Source: Tillus elongatus (Eukaryota > Arthropoda > Insecta > Coleoptera > Cleridae). From it: 64,000 nucleotides of DNA. Below are positions 33,682-46,260 of the stretch, one piece after another. Positions within the stretch are counted from its first letter, which is position 1; each line of letters begins with the position of its first letter. The DNA is taken from contig OZ023262.1 of assembly GCA_964006375.1 (NCBI GenBank), positions 95,520,976-95,584,975 of the forward strand. Reading direction: 5' to 3'. Both the position numbers and the translations under genes were made by a program. The notes under the pieces were generated by a model. It saw only the letters and a program-made list of their open reading frames with translations, ran no database searches and was not told where the DNA came from.

Positions 33682-35863
33682 TGTAACAGTATAAATTGAG
33701 TAGCTAAACAGCTAGGCTAGTTTGGATGTATTTGTGGTTCCTCCGCTGCTTTGAATAGAGAATTATTGGCGACGATCGTGGTTATTTCTTCTGGCTATCC
33801 CTCGTATACTGAATAAAATTGAGATCTTTCGTTAAATCATTTCTATTTGTACTACCCCTGGTATATCTTGTCGGCTGCCACGCCTGCGTTGCAGTTAAGA
33901 ATGTTGGTGGTTCGAGAATGGTCCGCATGTTGAGAAGGATAGATGGCTGGGGACGTATGGGATGTAGTGAGAGCGAACGAGTGGCGCTACCAGCTGTCAG
34001 GTAGGAAATGCGAATGTTCCGGAAGGTTCGACGGAGATTTTTCGTTGGTAGTAGTTGGAGTTAACACGTGGTTCGTTCTGAGAAGCAAGTTGGATATTAA
34101 TTATCCCCCTTAGTGGATTTAATTGCACTTAGAAAGTATCTGCAGTCTTTTTGGTGATATCGTAATTTATATATTTGGTGTTGAAGACTGTAGAGATACC
34201 CGTTTGAGGGGATATAAGGACCACTTTGATCTTGTCACGTTGGTTGGAGTTTCCCTCTTTGGAGGTAAGAAATAATCATCTCTCGTAACTATAACACCTC
34301 TAGCATTCCGTTACTTATTGTTTTTAGGGTTCTTGCGTTAGGCAGAAATTCTTGTGTTGGGCCATCCTAGTATCGGATAGAGAAATCCTAGTATCGGATG
34401 GAAAGTCCTTGTATTGGATAGAGAAAGTTCTTGTGCTGGGCGATCCTAGTAGCGGATGGAAAAGTTCTAGTATTGGATAGAAAATTCCTAGTATCGGGTA
34501 TAAAACTCTTGTGCTGGGCAATTATTGTATCGGCCAGTTTTTGTATTGGGCAGTACCTTTGGCAAATCCACGTATCATAGGAGAATTTTTAGGGGAATAA
34601 GTCTCGCATGGAATGGCGAATTTTCGTGTACCGAACGAAGTATGGATATTGAGTTAAATGGAGTTTTGTGTGCTAGTCAAGAGCAACGATAATCCCCGTC
34701 AGCTGTGAAATCTGGGATTTATGAATTACGATCTCAGTGAGGAGGTCTTCGCTTTCCGTTGTCGCATTGCCTTTCCGTTGTTGCATTGTTCCCGTGGTTG
34801 CAGTCCCGTACCCTTAAAGGCCCTAGTTTGGTATGGAAATTGTTGGTAATTTTATGGCCTAGATGTCCAGGAGTTTCAAGTCAGAATTTTCCGTTTTGTG
34901 ATAAAGAATAGAGTGATAAGAGAGACAATCTTGATAAGCTAAATTTTAAATATCCACCTCTGTTAAATTTGCTAAAATCAAACTGAATTTATTTTATTTA
35001 AACTTCAATAAATGTGGTACAGATTTTTAGGAGACCTTTGTTAATATAATTGCTTCACTTTTGATAGTTACCACCGTTTATTATATGTTGTTAGCATTAG
35101 TCAAGCTTATTGATTATTCTTTGGGACTTGATGTTTAATCAGGCCACTTAACTTAATTAAAGTGTAATTAATTACTATTTGGGGAAAATACGTTGTAAGC
35201 TTTGCGTGCACGAAAAGTGGAATTTTCCATAGAACAATTATAGTTGGAGTACATTCATGCATACTCATTAAAGATCTTGATTATTTTGTAGTAAGCCATT
35301 TCAGTTACATAATAGAGACTTTTTATTTTAGATCAGAATTTTAGAACAGCTTTTAATAATTTCTTGTATGCCAAAGAAGCTTAATAAAAGCCCTTATTTC
35401 ATCATATTATAGGTGTGTTTTGGTTTTGTGTTTGTGTTTTGTTTTCAGGGTTGTTGATAATTAGATCATTACCGTTACCTTTACTTGTGGGTGTATGAGA
35501 CCATACCGTTCTGAAATTTAGTTGTGTTACCATAATTATAACTCCCTTGTAGCTTCCTGTGCTCGATTGTGGTTGGCTATAGTTGCCAGTGTGATCCAAG
35601 AATTCTTGGTTGTGTTGGATCTGGGCAAGGAAGCATATTAGTGAACATCTTATTAGAATATCCGGGAGTGGAGGTTAAACAATCAAGTGGCGCCCCTAGT
35701 TAACATCTTATTTTGACCCACGCCCATCTCCACTGTATAAAAGCTGGCGGCCCTCTAACTTCCCGGTAACTTAGCTTATGCCAATGACAAATTAGGTTTG
35801 TGAATAGATTGGGAATTATTTGAGCATTTGTCATCTGGTATAAAAGGAAGTGCGTCGCAGCAT
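33682..35863 (+). mobile_element. 2.18-kb insertion of unknown type inside the LTR
   Basis: The insertion starts tgtaacagtataaattg and ends near gtcgcagca. A tggcgcccctagttaac string at about 35691 resembles a retroviral primer-binding site and follows an aatca that could end an LTR. One reading is therefore a ~2-kb LTR plus a short leader. No second LTR copy and no coding domain were found. A degenerate tandem repeat lies at 34325-34560, and short open frames have no recognisable motif. Confidence 0.5.
34325..34560 (+). repeat. Degenerate ~20-28-bp tandem repeat
   Basis: About nine imperfect copies of a tcctagtatcggatagaga-type unit, with a ttcttgtgctgggc-type variant interspersed. Confidence 0.7.
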
Positions 35864-36297
35864 CTCTTGTGTAACATAGGAGTGATGACCACATTTGGAT
35901 CATTCTGTATATGCATCCCCCTGTATACACACGGGGCCGATCTGTAATCACAAAACCTTCTATCAAAAGAACGTCCTGGAACATTCTGGAATGGAGCACT
36001 TGAGAAACGACGTGAAAGGTGCGACGGCTATATAAAGGTGGGAGTAAGCCAGCACAGTTCAGTTCAATTAGATTATGTTGAAGTGACTCGAAGAAGCAGT
36101 AGCCAGTGTGAAGTGTTATAGAGTGGCGACGGTAGTTCCAGTCTGTGTGTAGATTAGTGATTGTAAGGCCAGATTAGCCAAGTGCTTTGTGAGAGAGACA
36201 ATCTATAACTTTTATTGTGTCCATATTTAGAGAGTAAATAAAGTTGTTTTGTTAAAATTTAAAGTCTAACTTATCCAGAACCCGGAGAAAACGCAAC

Positions 36298-36372
<75 letters not shown>

Positions 36373-36546
36373 CTTTAAATTAACCTCGCATGAGTTGTAG
36401 GGTCCTAGTTAACTCTTATATGAAGACATTATTTATGAAGGTACTCTAAAAGTCATATTTCTTTTCATTTTGTAAGTCAACGTTAATAACCTTTTCAGGT
36501 GTTTAATTAGCTCTTGAAACTAGAATCGTAATACTGTGGTCATACT

Positions 36547-36645
<99 letters not shown>

Positions 36646-36660
36646 TATAAGGCATCTTAG
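36298..36660. repeat. Two (TA)n tracts with unknown spacer
   Basis: TA tracts at 36298-36371 and 36549-36643. The 36372-36548 spacer shows no recognised feature. The second tract lies inside the host intron, about 45 bases from the splice donor at 36685. Confidence 0.85.
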
Positions 36661-36685
36661 GTTTGAAACACAATACTATACTTAC

Positions 36686-36856
36686 TGGTTGGATGGGACA
36701 TCTGATTGGTGTATTGAAATGATCCATGAAGATGCTCCACATTTGATCCTTTTGCTCAAGCATTTCACAGATATTGCTTGCGTTATATCCTTTTACGATT
36801 ACTTCACAACTCGCTGGATTTCCAGATGCATCACACTTTTCAAGGTCTGTCACAAT
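36686..36856 (-). CDS. Internal exon of a DUF1091/ML-like secreted-protein gene
   Basis: A 171-bp exon (57 codons, phase 0 at both ends) on the minus strand. The acceptor is attaattttag before 36856 and the donor is CCA|GTAAGTATAG at 36685. The frame reads IVTDLEKCDASGNPASCEVI, continues with NASNICEMLEQ and ends NTPIRCPIQP. Four cysteines, the W-x-x-F-M-D-H-F segment and the terminal CPIQP (followed by GLY in the next exon) resemble insect DUF1091 and GM2-activator/ML-like proteins, typically small secreted proteins with a CP-x-x-P-G-x-Y core. Upstream exons with the signal peptide were not found and may lie beyond the window. The long plus-strand frame over this exon is antisense and not a gene. 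Confidence 0.8.
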
Positions 36857-38205
36857 CTAAAATTAATTAGGCAGAGTAAAATTATGTCCAGTCGGCAGAA
36901 GAATCATTATTTACACGGATACAATAACTTATAATTTATCAGACGGGTTTTGATTCAAAAACTACTAAAAAATCTAGTTCAGCTAATCTAATAGTTTTTC
37001 ATTATTAAATCAAAATATTACTCTGACAAGGCAACTTTGTTTTTGTGAAAACATTAATGTATAATGTATATGTTAGCGAGAAAAATCAAGCCAGTTTTAC
37101 TGAGAGAGTTTTGTATTTTCTTTCGAAAATTTTTTTTCCGGAATATCAACGCTCTAGCAAAATTTTTCACCCGGGTTATATCGTTAAAAACAAACTATGT
37201 ACTAAAACTTGGGTCTTTATGTTCAAATAAAGAAAAGGTATAGGTATTTGACGACAAAAATGTTGGGTGCCACTGATGACCAGACAAACGTACACAAAAA
37301 AATATTTTGCATCAATAATAACATCTATTGTATCTATCACAGGGAAATATTTTTGTTTCTGGTGCAAAAGGTCAAGGAATTCATTTGAAAATTTTATTGT
37401 TGCTCTTCTTAAAAAGTAAAGGTCGCGATTCGAAACAAAATTGGCAACTTTTAGTCAGAGAACTATAAACGAATACGGGTTATGTAGAGAAAATGTCGCA
37501 AAAAGTGTGTTTTACAAAGCCTTACGTTTGAGCCTCAACCGTCATTCTGCTGCATTTTACTCAAATGTTCGCCGAAAATTGATTTCAAATAAACGCTTTT
37601 CCTGGCGTTTTGGCACTAGGTTAGTATTAAACCTAAAGGCTTAAAATAGTCGATCACTTGTAGAGCATTTCCGTAGAAAAAAAATCTCTTTTCATGAGAC
37701 CATGAAATTTTAATTTTGACGCTCTTCCAATGAGCGTGAACTAGTCCCTAGTAGAATCAGTATCTGGGGTTAGTTTCAGTTTTTATCTGTTTACATGTAT
37801 ACAGGGTGACGCATTCCTACAGAAAAGCTTAATATATTCGTTACTATACAAGATACAGAAAAATTAGTGCTGCAAATTGAATCATAACTTCTACATGTCT
37901 GTGACAATTTACTCTTCTCAGAAAGATATTGTTATGATATGAATTTAGGTCCGTGACTTGACCACAAAAAAAATATTCGTATTTTGGTACCCATAAATTT
38001 CTGAAATGATATATTACTCGATCTTTAATGATTTTTTGGATGAACCCGTTAAATTTTGTAAAAACACAGCACAAGTCATAGACTTATTGTGTATTGCATA
38101 TTGTATAATTTAATTGAATAAACGCAATAATAATAATAAAAGTGTCACTTTCCCCAATCAACTCACTAATTCTTCCCTTGTTTTCTGAAATAATCTTACA
38201 TACAA
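36857..38205. repeat. Host-gene upstream intron: X fragments and module V, inverted
   Basis: 37075-37230 and 37380-37790 are X pieces on the minus strand. 37840-38060 is module V, inverted (gtgctgcaaattgaatcata, ctcttctcagaaaga). The rest is unrecognised. No further exon could be supported. Confidence 0.5.
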
Positions 38206-38639
38206 AAATCTCGGGACGCAGCAAGTGCGTTATGGTAGCGAATTTTCTTTAAAATATTTTTAATAGCAAATGTCTTTCTTTGATGAAAGCAGGCATCAAA
38301 CTTGGTTGCCTATATAGTAGAAACAATGTACCATATTTCATTGAAATAAATTCATTGTTTGAACATATATAAACATTTTTCAAAAGTCTAGATGCAGCAA
38401 ATGTGTTATGGAAGTGATTTTCCATAAAAATGTTTTCAATAGCAAATGCGAGCAGGCATCAATCTGATTACCGGTATAGCCTATGTGGTAGAAACAATGT
38501 ACTATATTGTATCAAAATTACTTATGGTTTGAAAATATACAAAAATTTTCCAAAAATTAACTTAAATGTTGGTTTTCTATCCAACAAAGCTTACGTTAAT
38601 AGCAAATTGAGTTATTGAAATTTGAAGGATTTAATGAAA

Positions 38640-39715
38640 ATTCGGTAAATTTGCAAATTAGCACCCGAACGCTTTTCAACAAATTGTTTTTAGAAACATT
38701 ACTAGGACCCCACCTGCAGGTTTCTGAAAACAGTTTTTTGAAAAACGTTTGAGAGCTAAACTGCAAATTTACCGAAAATTTGCTACCAAAACGCACTTAC
38801 TGCGTCCAGATTTTTTTTTTACAAACGCATCATATTTCTATAAAAAATGCAAACATGCATTAACGAATTTGTTCTACGAAAATTAGTTTAAAACAAATTA
38901 TACACCCCTACTCACTCCTGTTCCCGTAACTTCCTTGGGGGGTGTGAACAAGAAATTTTTCTTGGGGTTTGTGGATCCAGGGGGGTGGGGGCCTAGGCAG
39001 GTTTCTGAAAACAGTTTTTTGAAAAGCGTTCGGGAGCTAAACTACAAATTTACCGAAAATTCGCTACCAAAACGCACTTACTGCGTCCAGATTTTTTTCT
39101 TACAAACGCATCATATTTCGATAAAAAATGCAAAAATGCATTAACGAATTTGTTCTGCAAAAATCAGCTAAAAAAATTATGCACCTCTACTCACTCCTGG
39201 TCCCGTAACTTCCTTGGGGAGTGTGAACAAGAAATTTTTCTTGGGGTTTGTGGATCCAGTGGGGGGCCCAGGCAGGTTTCTGAAAACAGTTTTTTGAAAA
39301 GCGTGCGGGAGTTAATCTGCAAATTTACTGAAAATTCGCTACCAAAACGCACTTACTGCGTCCAGATTTTTTTCTTATAAACGCATCATATTTCGATAAA
39401 AAATGCAAAAATGCATTAACGAATTTGTTCTACAAAAATTAGATAAAAAAAATTATGCACCCCTACTCACTGCTGGTCTCGTAACTTCCTTGGGGAGTGT
39501 GAACAAGAAATTTTTCTTGGGGTTTGTGGATACAGAGGGGGGGGGGCTAGGCAGGTTTCTGAAAACAGTGTTTTGAAAAGCGTTCGGGACCTAAACTGCA
39601 AATTTACCGAAAATTCGCTACCAAAACGCACTTACTGCGTCCAGATTTTTTTCTTAGAAACGCATCATATTTCGATAAAAAGTGCAAAAATGCATTAACA
39701 AATTTGTTCCTCGAT
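38640..39715 (+). repeat. Satellite Z array, left arm (~278-bp period)
   Basis: The marker acgcacttactgcgtccaga recurs at about 38791, 39073, 39350 and 39627. Units also share gcaggtttctgaaaacag, gaatttgttctacg-aaaattag and taacttccttggggagtg with a G-rich run (ggggggg). Each repeat contains the ACGCA...TGCGT hairpin of module D. Short reading frames through the units are by-products. Confidence 0.85.
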
Positions 39716-40311
39716 AATTAGCTAAAAAAAATTATAGACCGTTAACCATAAACTTCACTAAACCTACAAATAAATATCCAAAAAGCCACCAAACTTAACT
39801 AAACTGACAGTCAAAGCATCAGAGGAAGGGTCTATTTGAAATGGATATTCTGTAAATATTTAAGTAAAATGAAGGGCAATGACGGTTGAAGCTAAAACTT
39901 AAGGGTTCGCAGAACACTCTTCTTGCAATATTTTCTTTTCACAAACGGTATTTGTTTTACATTCTTTGCCTAAACATTGCCAATTTTGACGTTTAATATT
40001 GCAAGTTTGACGTTTTGAGGAAAACTCTAAAATTTGTTGCTTTAACTGCCCATAACTTTTTTGTCTTTAAAGCTAGGGACCTAAATTTTGGTAGAGAGTT
40101 CACTCTTTATAATACAAACACGCGTACCAAATTTGGTTGCCGTTACTTTGTTATTTCCGGAGATATGAATTTTTTTATAAAGAAAATACAAAATTTTCCG
40201 GGAAAACCTGGTCAGATTTTCCGGGATAACGAACTTATCCAAGCCACTTGCAAAAGGAAGGTACTCTGCAAATTTTGTCAAGATCGGTCCATTATTTTTT
40301 GAGTTATCGGT

Positions 40312-40402
<91 letters not shown>

Positions 40403-40446
40403 ACAGATCTCCCCATAAGCGAATTAAAAAAAAAAATTCGCTAATA
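39716..40446 (+). repeat. X copy with (TA)n, left arm inner end
   Basis: A well-preserved forward X copy (39720-40310), (TA)n at 40315-40399, then aaacacagatctccccataag and the boundary palindrome (gcgaattaaaa ... ttttaattcgc-like) at about 40418-40443. Confidence 0.75.
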
Positions 40447-41426
40447 ATCAAGGCTATCAAGTTGTTAGGTATCAATTAGTTACCTGTGCATCAAATTTGA
40501 TGTCAATTACCCAATTACAAAACAATTTAATATTTCACCTCTACATGATTAACCCCCACTTGAATTTCATGGAAAGTATGAAGTGGACCTTGATTTAACC
40601 TTGAAAGTCATCGCCAAGACACACACCATTTTTTTCTGAATTCGACAATGTATAATAAGTTGAGAAATATTTTTTAACAATTCGACTGTCGAATGTCAAA
40701 CTCCAAAATCACCTCAATTTGTCTCGTCGTTGTCTGTGGAATTTGAGAACGTTAAAAATATTTGTGTCATCAGTGATAACAATTGCTGAGTTCACCAGGC
40801 GCAAAGCTGAGTTTAAGCACTTTATCCTGACTACCGTTACATTTCAGCGTTTGGAAACTGATGAGCGCACTGTATAATTCAAGCACTATTTTGTGACGTT
40901 TATCTGTCACTCCGATTTGACAAATCGGCAACAGTTGGGTTCCAGTAGGAACTCAGCGGGCCTGTTGAATCGCATACGTTGTCACAACTATTCAACAGTT
41001 GGCAACTATTGGCGCCTGGCGAATTCCACCGTTGTAAAAGTGAGATGCCGTTCAATAATGAAGAGCTGTGTATTTTTATGCATCAAATCGAAATACAATA
41101 CAACATCGGGCATTAGATATTTAGAAATGTATTCGAAACAACAACAACCACATCATACTATTTTTCCACTGCTTTATAAAACTTGAGCCAAATTTGGGGG
41201 TTTACCCAATCCTGCACCGATTATGAGAACAGAAACTTAAACAATAATCCACGTAATAACTTTTGGTAATGGTAAATTTAATATAGCTTTTTATGAAGAA
41301 AATATTTGTAACTTGCTTATCTACTTTTGGGTCAATAATGATCCTTTATTTTCCTCTAGGTTTGGGTATACCGCAGACATGAGTTTGGAGAACCATTACA
41401 AACTCTCTAAGATTTATGTCAGTCAA
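40447..41426. other. Foldback spacer, mostly unrecognised
   Basis: 40530-40640 resembles 23750-23900 in inverted form. A tcagtttcc initiator-like string lies on the minus strand near 40855. The open frame 40893-41186 has no known motif. No gene supported. Confidence 0.35.
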
Positions 41427-41586
41427 CATTATTAAACAGCATTTCACTATTGCAACCTTATCACCGATGACAGGAATATTGTTTGACGTTTTGAGGTTCT
41501 ACAGCCAAATACATACCATATCCATCTCTTAAGCAGATGATAAGGAAACTTGGAGAACCCAAATCACCACAACACATTTTAAAAGA

Positions 41587-41627
41587 CCTGACGATTGTTT
41601 CACCAGCTGAGTTAACGTCATCAGAGG
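41587..41627 (-). ncRNA. Hammerhead-like motif of Penelope copy 2
   Basis: The minus strand has CCT, CTGATGA, a GTTAAC/GCTGGT region that could be a weak stem II, GAAAC, AATC, GTC and AGG. CCT/AGG forms a short stem I, AC/GT is a minimal stem III, and GTC precedes the predicted cleavage. Core bases are kept, but stem II has several wobble pairs and a mismatch. Confidence 0.5.
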
Positions 41628-41867
41628 ATGATAATTCTAAATATCTTATATCCGCAACTCTCTTTGTATTCTTCTGCAATTCTGCAAGTAGTCGGTAACT
41701 ATCAATTTAGGGACATTCAACGACACCTAAATTTACATACTTTCGTTTGGCGGAAACATTTGTATTCTTTTATTATCTCTGGGACGTGCTTTTGCCGCCA
41801 TTTCTTTTATAAAGCAATAGGAGACTGATCATAGGCGGCGGAGCGAGGTTCATTAATTTTTTATTGT

Positions 41868-42029
<162 letters not shown>

Positions 42030-43620
42030 TCTCGAAGGCGTTTAGTTATCCTGGTTTTCCAACTTTTTTATTAATTTTAGATTCTTCTCGTTAACGTGGT
42101 GGTCGTTGTCCCCAATACGTCGGTCTACGGAATATCTATCTATAGTACCGTATCTTGACTGTGAAAAATGATCTTTAAATCTAATCTTAGTAGATTTGTT
42201 TTGTTCGACTTATTTAAGCTCACAATATTTACAACTTGTTTAATAAATTCCCGACATTTTGTCCGTACTACCCCTGCCTTTTGGGTTACCTAGTAAGTTT
42301 TTTAAAGTATTTTTTTGTTGAAAATGTTAGGTGCAAGTTGACTTTTTCTAAAAATGGTATCTAGACCCCTGGTGATTCATGTTCAAATAGTAAGCAAATA
42401 AAGTTTTTTAGACTTTCTCTCTTCCAAGCGTCGTTGATTCCGCTAACGATTTCTTTGTTTTCTCTTTGTTAAATAATTTCTCCACCAGGCAAGCAGTGTA
42501 TCCGTTATATTCGGCCAGGTTCTTAATATAATTTAGTTCTTTGGTATATCTACTTTTACTTAAAGAAAAACTAATTAACCTGTTTATTAAAAAATAAGAC
42601 AGGCGATTCCTTCGTATAGTCTGAGTCATTCGCAATGTAGTTTCGAAGTGGTGGTTTCTTTTCTATAGACATCGAATTCTAAAGTGTCTTTATTCTTGAT
42701 AACTAGTACATCTAGAGAGGGTAATTTATTATTTATGTCTAATCTGTTGGTAAATTTTATGGAATCAAATTTATTGCTTAATTTGGCAATAAATCTTCTA
42801 TTATGCAAATGTTTGTGTTAAACACTGCAAAAATATCATCCACATAACGAAAGCACACTCTAGGAAAATACTCAATTTCACTTTCAAGATCTGTTTCAAA
42901 TCTACTCATGAAAAAGTCTGTAATAAATATCGAAAGCGGGTTGCCCATTACCGTGCCTTGGGTGTGTTCGAAAAATTCATTGTAGAATTGAAAAATATTT
43001 TGCTTAATACAAAGGTTTGTTAAAGTTAAATATTCTTTGCATTTATGTTATTTATGTTTAACAACTCTTCTAAATACTTTAATGTTTGCTTCGTGGGAAT
43101 CCTAGTAATGAGGTTACATGGAATAAAATTAGAACCTTGCCTCAAATCAATTTAATGTCTTTAATTTGATTACAAAATTTAAGTGAATTTGTTACTGAAA
43201 AACTATTTTCTTTGACGGGCAAGCTTTTAAACTCGTTTGTCAACCACTTTGCTAAATTGTATATCGGGAAATCCACAGCCTAAACAATAGGTCTCATTGA
43301 TTTTCCCAGTTTATGAATTTTTGGTAGATCGTACTTTTTGGTGACTTTTAGAATTTAAAACTTGTAAGTTTCTTCGTAAGTCTTTTGATATGTGGTTGTG
43401 ACCACTCCTTAGACTGTTTTTAACGTCGGAAATCATGTTTGGTAGCGGCTTTTTATTTAGTTTTTTATACGGTCCTGTCTCTATGGCGATATAAACTCTC
43501 TTTATACTCGTTTTTGTTCAAAATCACCACATTCTTTCCTTTATCTGCTTTAACATAAAAACAATCGTTCTCTCGCAATCTCTTAACTATTTTCATTTGA
43601 TTAAAATTTCGATTTTTAGT
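42030..43620 (-). pseudogene. Penelope-like RT and GIY-YIG endonuclease, multiply broken
   Basis: Read on the minus strand over three frames: KADKGKNVVILNKNEYK (about 43550), then LYRHRDRTV, LRQGSNF, RIPTKQTLKYLEELLNIN, a QGTVMGNPLS-like block (about 42960), a damaged YVDDIFAVF region (about 42845) and FDSIKFTNRLDINNKLPSLD (42790-42730). A NRLISFSLSK block and a final nuclease part with LKNLLGNPKGRGSTDKMSGIY, then CKYC and RFKDHFSQSRYGT, follow. This is the canonical Penelope order with a C-terminal GIY-YIG domain. At least five frame breaks or stops make it non-functional. It keeps more N-terminal RT and more of the nuclease than copy 1. Confidence 0.85.
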
Positions 43621-43967
43621 GGACTTATCTTCTTTCAAGTTTTTTGAAATTTTATTTTTACACGCGCCTCTAATAATTTTTTTTGAAAATTAAGGTCTTT
43701 TTCTTCTTCATTATTAAACAGCATCTATCATCACATCGTTATCACCGATAACAGAAATATTTTTTGACGTTTTATTCTCAATGTGTTAGACATTTTGTTA
43801 GAATTCGGAAAAAAAATCATATAATGCCAGAATCCAATATGGCGCTCATAATAAATAAGAAATATGTGAAATTTGGTGTATTCCCAAATAAAACGAAACG
43901 TTGCCAAACAATTTTGAGTCTGTCATCAGACAGAAAACTGCAAATGACTGTGTTTCAGCAAATCATT

Positions 43968-44000
43968 TTCTTTTAATTCGCTAATAAGGAGATCTGTGTT

Positions 44001-44096
<96 letters not shown>

Positions 44097-44700
44097 ACCG
44101 ATAACTCAAAAAATAATGGACCGATCTTGATCAAATTTGGTTAGTACCTTCCTTTTGTAAGTAGATTGGATAAGTTAGTTATTCAGGAAAATCGCACCAG
44201 GTTTTCCCGGAAAATTTTGTGTTTTCTTTCTAAAAAAATTCATATCTTCGTAAATAACAAAGTCAGGACAACCAAATTTTGTACGCGCGTTTGTATTATA
44301 AAGAGTGAACTGTGTACCGAAATTTAGCTCTCTAGCTTTAAAGACGACGAAGTTATGAGCAGTTAAATAAACAAATTTTGAAGTTTTCCTCAAAACGTCA
44401 AACTCGCAATTTTAAACGTCAAAATTGGCAATGTTTAGGCAAAGAATGTGAAACAAATACCGATTGTGAAAAGAAAATGTTGCAAGAAGAGTGTTCTGCA
44501 AACCCTTAAGTTTCAGATTTACCCATCATTGCCCTTCATTTTGCTAAAATGTTTACAAAATATCCATTTCAAATAGACCCTTTCTTTGATGCTTTGGCTG
44601 TCAGTTTAGTTAAGTTGGTGCCTTTTTGGATATTTATTTGTAGGTTTAGTGAAGTTTATGGTTTAACGGTCTATAATTTTGTTTAGATAATTTTCGTAGA
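43968..44700 (-). repeat. X copy with (TA)n, right arm inner end
   Basis: Mirror image of 39716-40446: agcgaatt-type inner end, agatctgtgttta, (TA)n at 44001-44094, then a minus-strand X copy that ends near 44690. Confidence 0.8.
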
Positions 44701-46260
44701 ACAAATTTGTTACTGCATTTTTGCATTTTTTAACGAAATATACGTTTGTAAGAAAAACATCTGGACGCAGTAAGTGCGTTTTGGTAGAGAATTTTCGATA
44801 AATTTGCAGATTATCTCCCGAACGCTTTTCAAAAAACTGTTTTCAGAAACGTGCCTAGGTCCCCCCCCCCCCCTGGATGCACAAAACCCAAGAAAAATTC
44901 CTTGTTCACACCCCCCAAGGAAGTTACGGGACCAGGAGTGAATATGAGTGCTGAGCGGGGTAGGTAGTAAAAAGGAAATATGAGCAGAAGATGCGAATAA
45001 AACGGGCTTGGAAGTTGTCTTTTTCACATCTTGAAGCCATATCCCCCTTTAACCCTGGCTACCCCGCACAACACCCCTATCCTCCAAAAAATTTCTTGTT
45101 TACACTCCCCAAGGAAGTTACGGGACCGGGAGTGAGTAGGGGTGCACAATTTTTTTTTAGCTAATTTTCGTAGAACAAATTCGTTAATGCATTTTTGAAT
45201 GTTTTATCGAAATATGATGCGTTTGTAAGAAAAAGATCTAGACGCAGTAAGTTTGTTTTGGTAGCAAATTTTCGGGAAATTTTCAGTTTAACTCCCGAAC
45301 GCTTTTCAAAAAACTGTTTTCAGAAACCAGCCACCCCCCCCCCCCATCCACAAACCCCCAAGGAAAATTTCTTGTTCACACTCCCCAAGGAAGTTACGGG
45401 ACCAGGAGTGAGTAGGCGTGTATAATTTTTTTTAGATAATATTTGTAGAACAAATTCGTTAATGCATTTTTGCCATTTTTGTCGAAATATGATGCGTTTG
45501 TAAGAAAAAAATCTAAATGCAGTAAGTGCATTTTGGTAGCGAATTTTCGGTAAATTTGGAGTTTAGCTCCCGAACGCTTTTCAAAAAACTATTTTCAGAA
45601 ACCTGCCTAGCCCCAGAACACCCCCCACCCCCTCGATCCGCAAACCCCAAGTAAAATTTTTTGTTCACACTCCCCAAAGGAAGTTACGGGACCAGGAGTG
45701 AGTTGTTTTTTTTTTTGCTAATTTTTGTAGAACAAGTTCGTTAATGCATTTTTGAATTTTTTATCAAAATATGATGCGTTTGTAAGAAAAAATCTGGACG
45801 CAGTAAGTGCGTTTTTGTAGTGAATTTTCGGTAAATTTGCAGTTTAGCTCCCGAAAGTTTTTCAAAAAACTGTTTTTAGAAACCTGCCTAGCCACCACCC
45901 ACCATTCCCCCCCTGAATCCACAAATCCCAAGAAAAATTTGTTGTTCGCAGCCCCCAAGGAAGTTACGGGACCAGGAGTGAGTAGGGGTGCTGAGCGGGG
46001 TAGTTAGTAACAAGGCAATATGAGCAGAAAATTCGAATAAAGCGGGCTTGAAAGCTGTCTTTTTCACATCTTGAAGCCATATCCCCCTTAAACCCTGCCT
46101 ACCCCGCACAGCACCCCTATTCACTCCCGGTCTCATAACTTCCTTGGGGGGTGTGAACAAGAAATTTTTCTTGTGGTTTGTGCATCCAGGTGGGATTCTA
46201 ATAATGTTTCTGAAAACAACTTATTGAGAAGCGTTCGGGAGCTAATCTGCAAATTTACAG
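44701..46260 (-). repeat. Satellite Z array, right arm, inverted
   Basis: The marker gacgcagtaagtgcg (or variants) recurs near 44764, 45242, 45516 and 45797. Further unit halves occur near 45000-45120 and 46000-46180. The array is longer than in the left arm. A C10-type run (44864-44873) and similar C-runs mark the junctions. A ccatatccccc-accctgcctaccccgcac block occurs twice (45040-45065 and 46077-46105). Confidence 0.8.

Larger units (their letters stand above)
33397..36297 (+). repeat. Second LTR copy, split by a 2.18-kb insertion
   Basis: 33397-33681 matches the first ~300 bp of the solo LTR at 10560-9819 and 35864-36297 matches the remaining ~430 bp, including the TATA box (36029-36036) and AATAAA (36237-36242). 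In the solo LTR these parts are contiguous (gagaaacac-ctcttgtgtaac). Here 2182 bp separate them. The copy is flanked by TA tracts on both sides (33319-33396, 36298-36371), consistent with integration into one TA tract and loss of the terminal bases. Confidence 0.8.
16750..36685 (-). other. 19.9-kb intron packed with mobile elements
   Basis: The donor is GTAAGTATAG (36685 downward) and the acceptor is TTTATAG (ending 16750). Everything between is non-coding for the host gene and is annotated separately: family Y array, mariner remnants, R1-like fragment, Penelope remnant, X/D/W/U modules and a split LTR. The intron call rests on the two matching splice sites and the phase-0 protein join. Confidence 0.7.

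Noticed and set aside
36536..36934. 132-codon plus-strand frame at the host exon
   Set aside because: It starts in a TA tract and is antisense to the exon with splice sites on the minus strand.
38640..39715. A CRISPR-like array of regularly spaced repeats
   Set aside because: The units are ~278 bp, nearly identical throughout, with no unique spacers and no Cas genes; it is a satellite in a eukaryotic genome.
40893..41186. 97-codon plus-strand frame in the foldback spacer
   Set aside because: It has no recognisable motif, no conserved context and lies among repeats.
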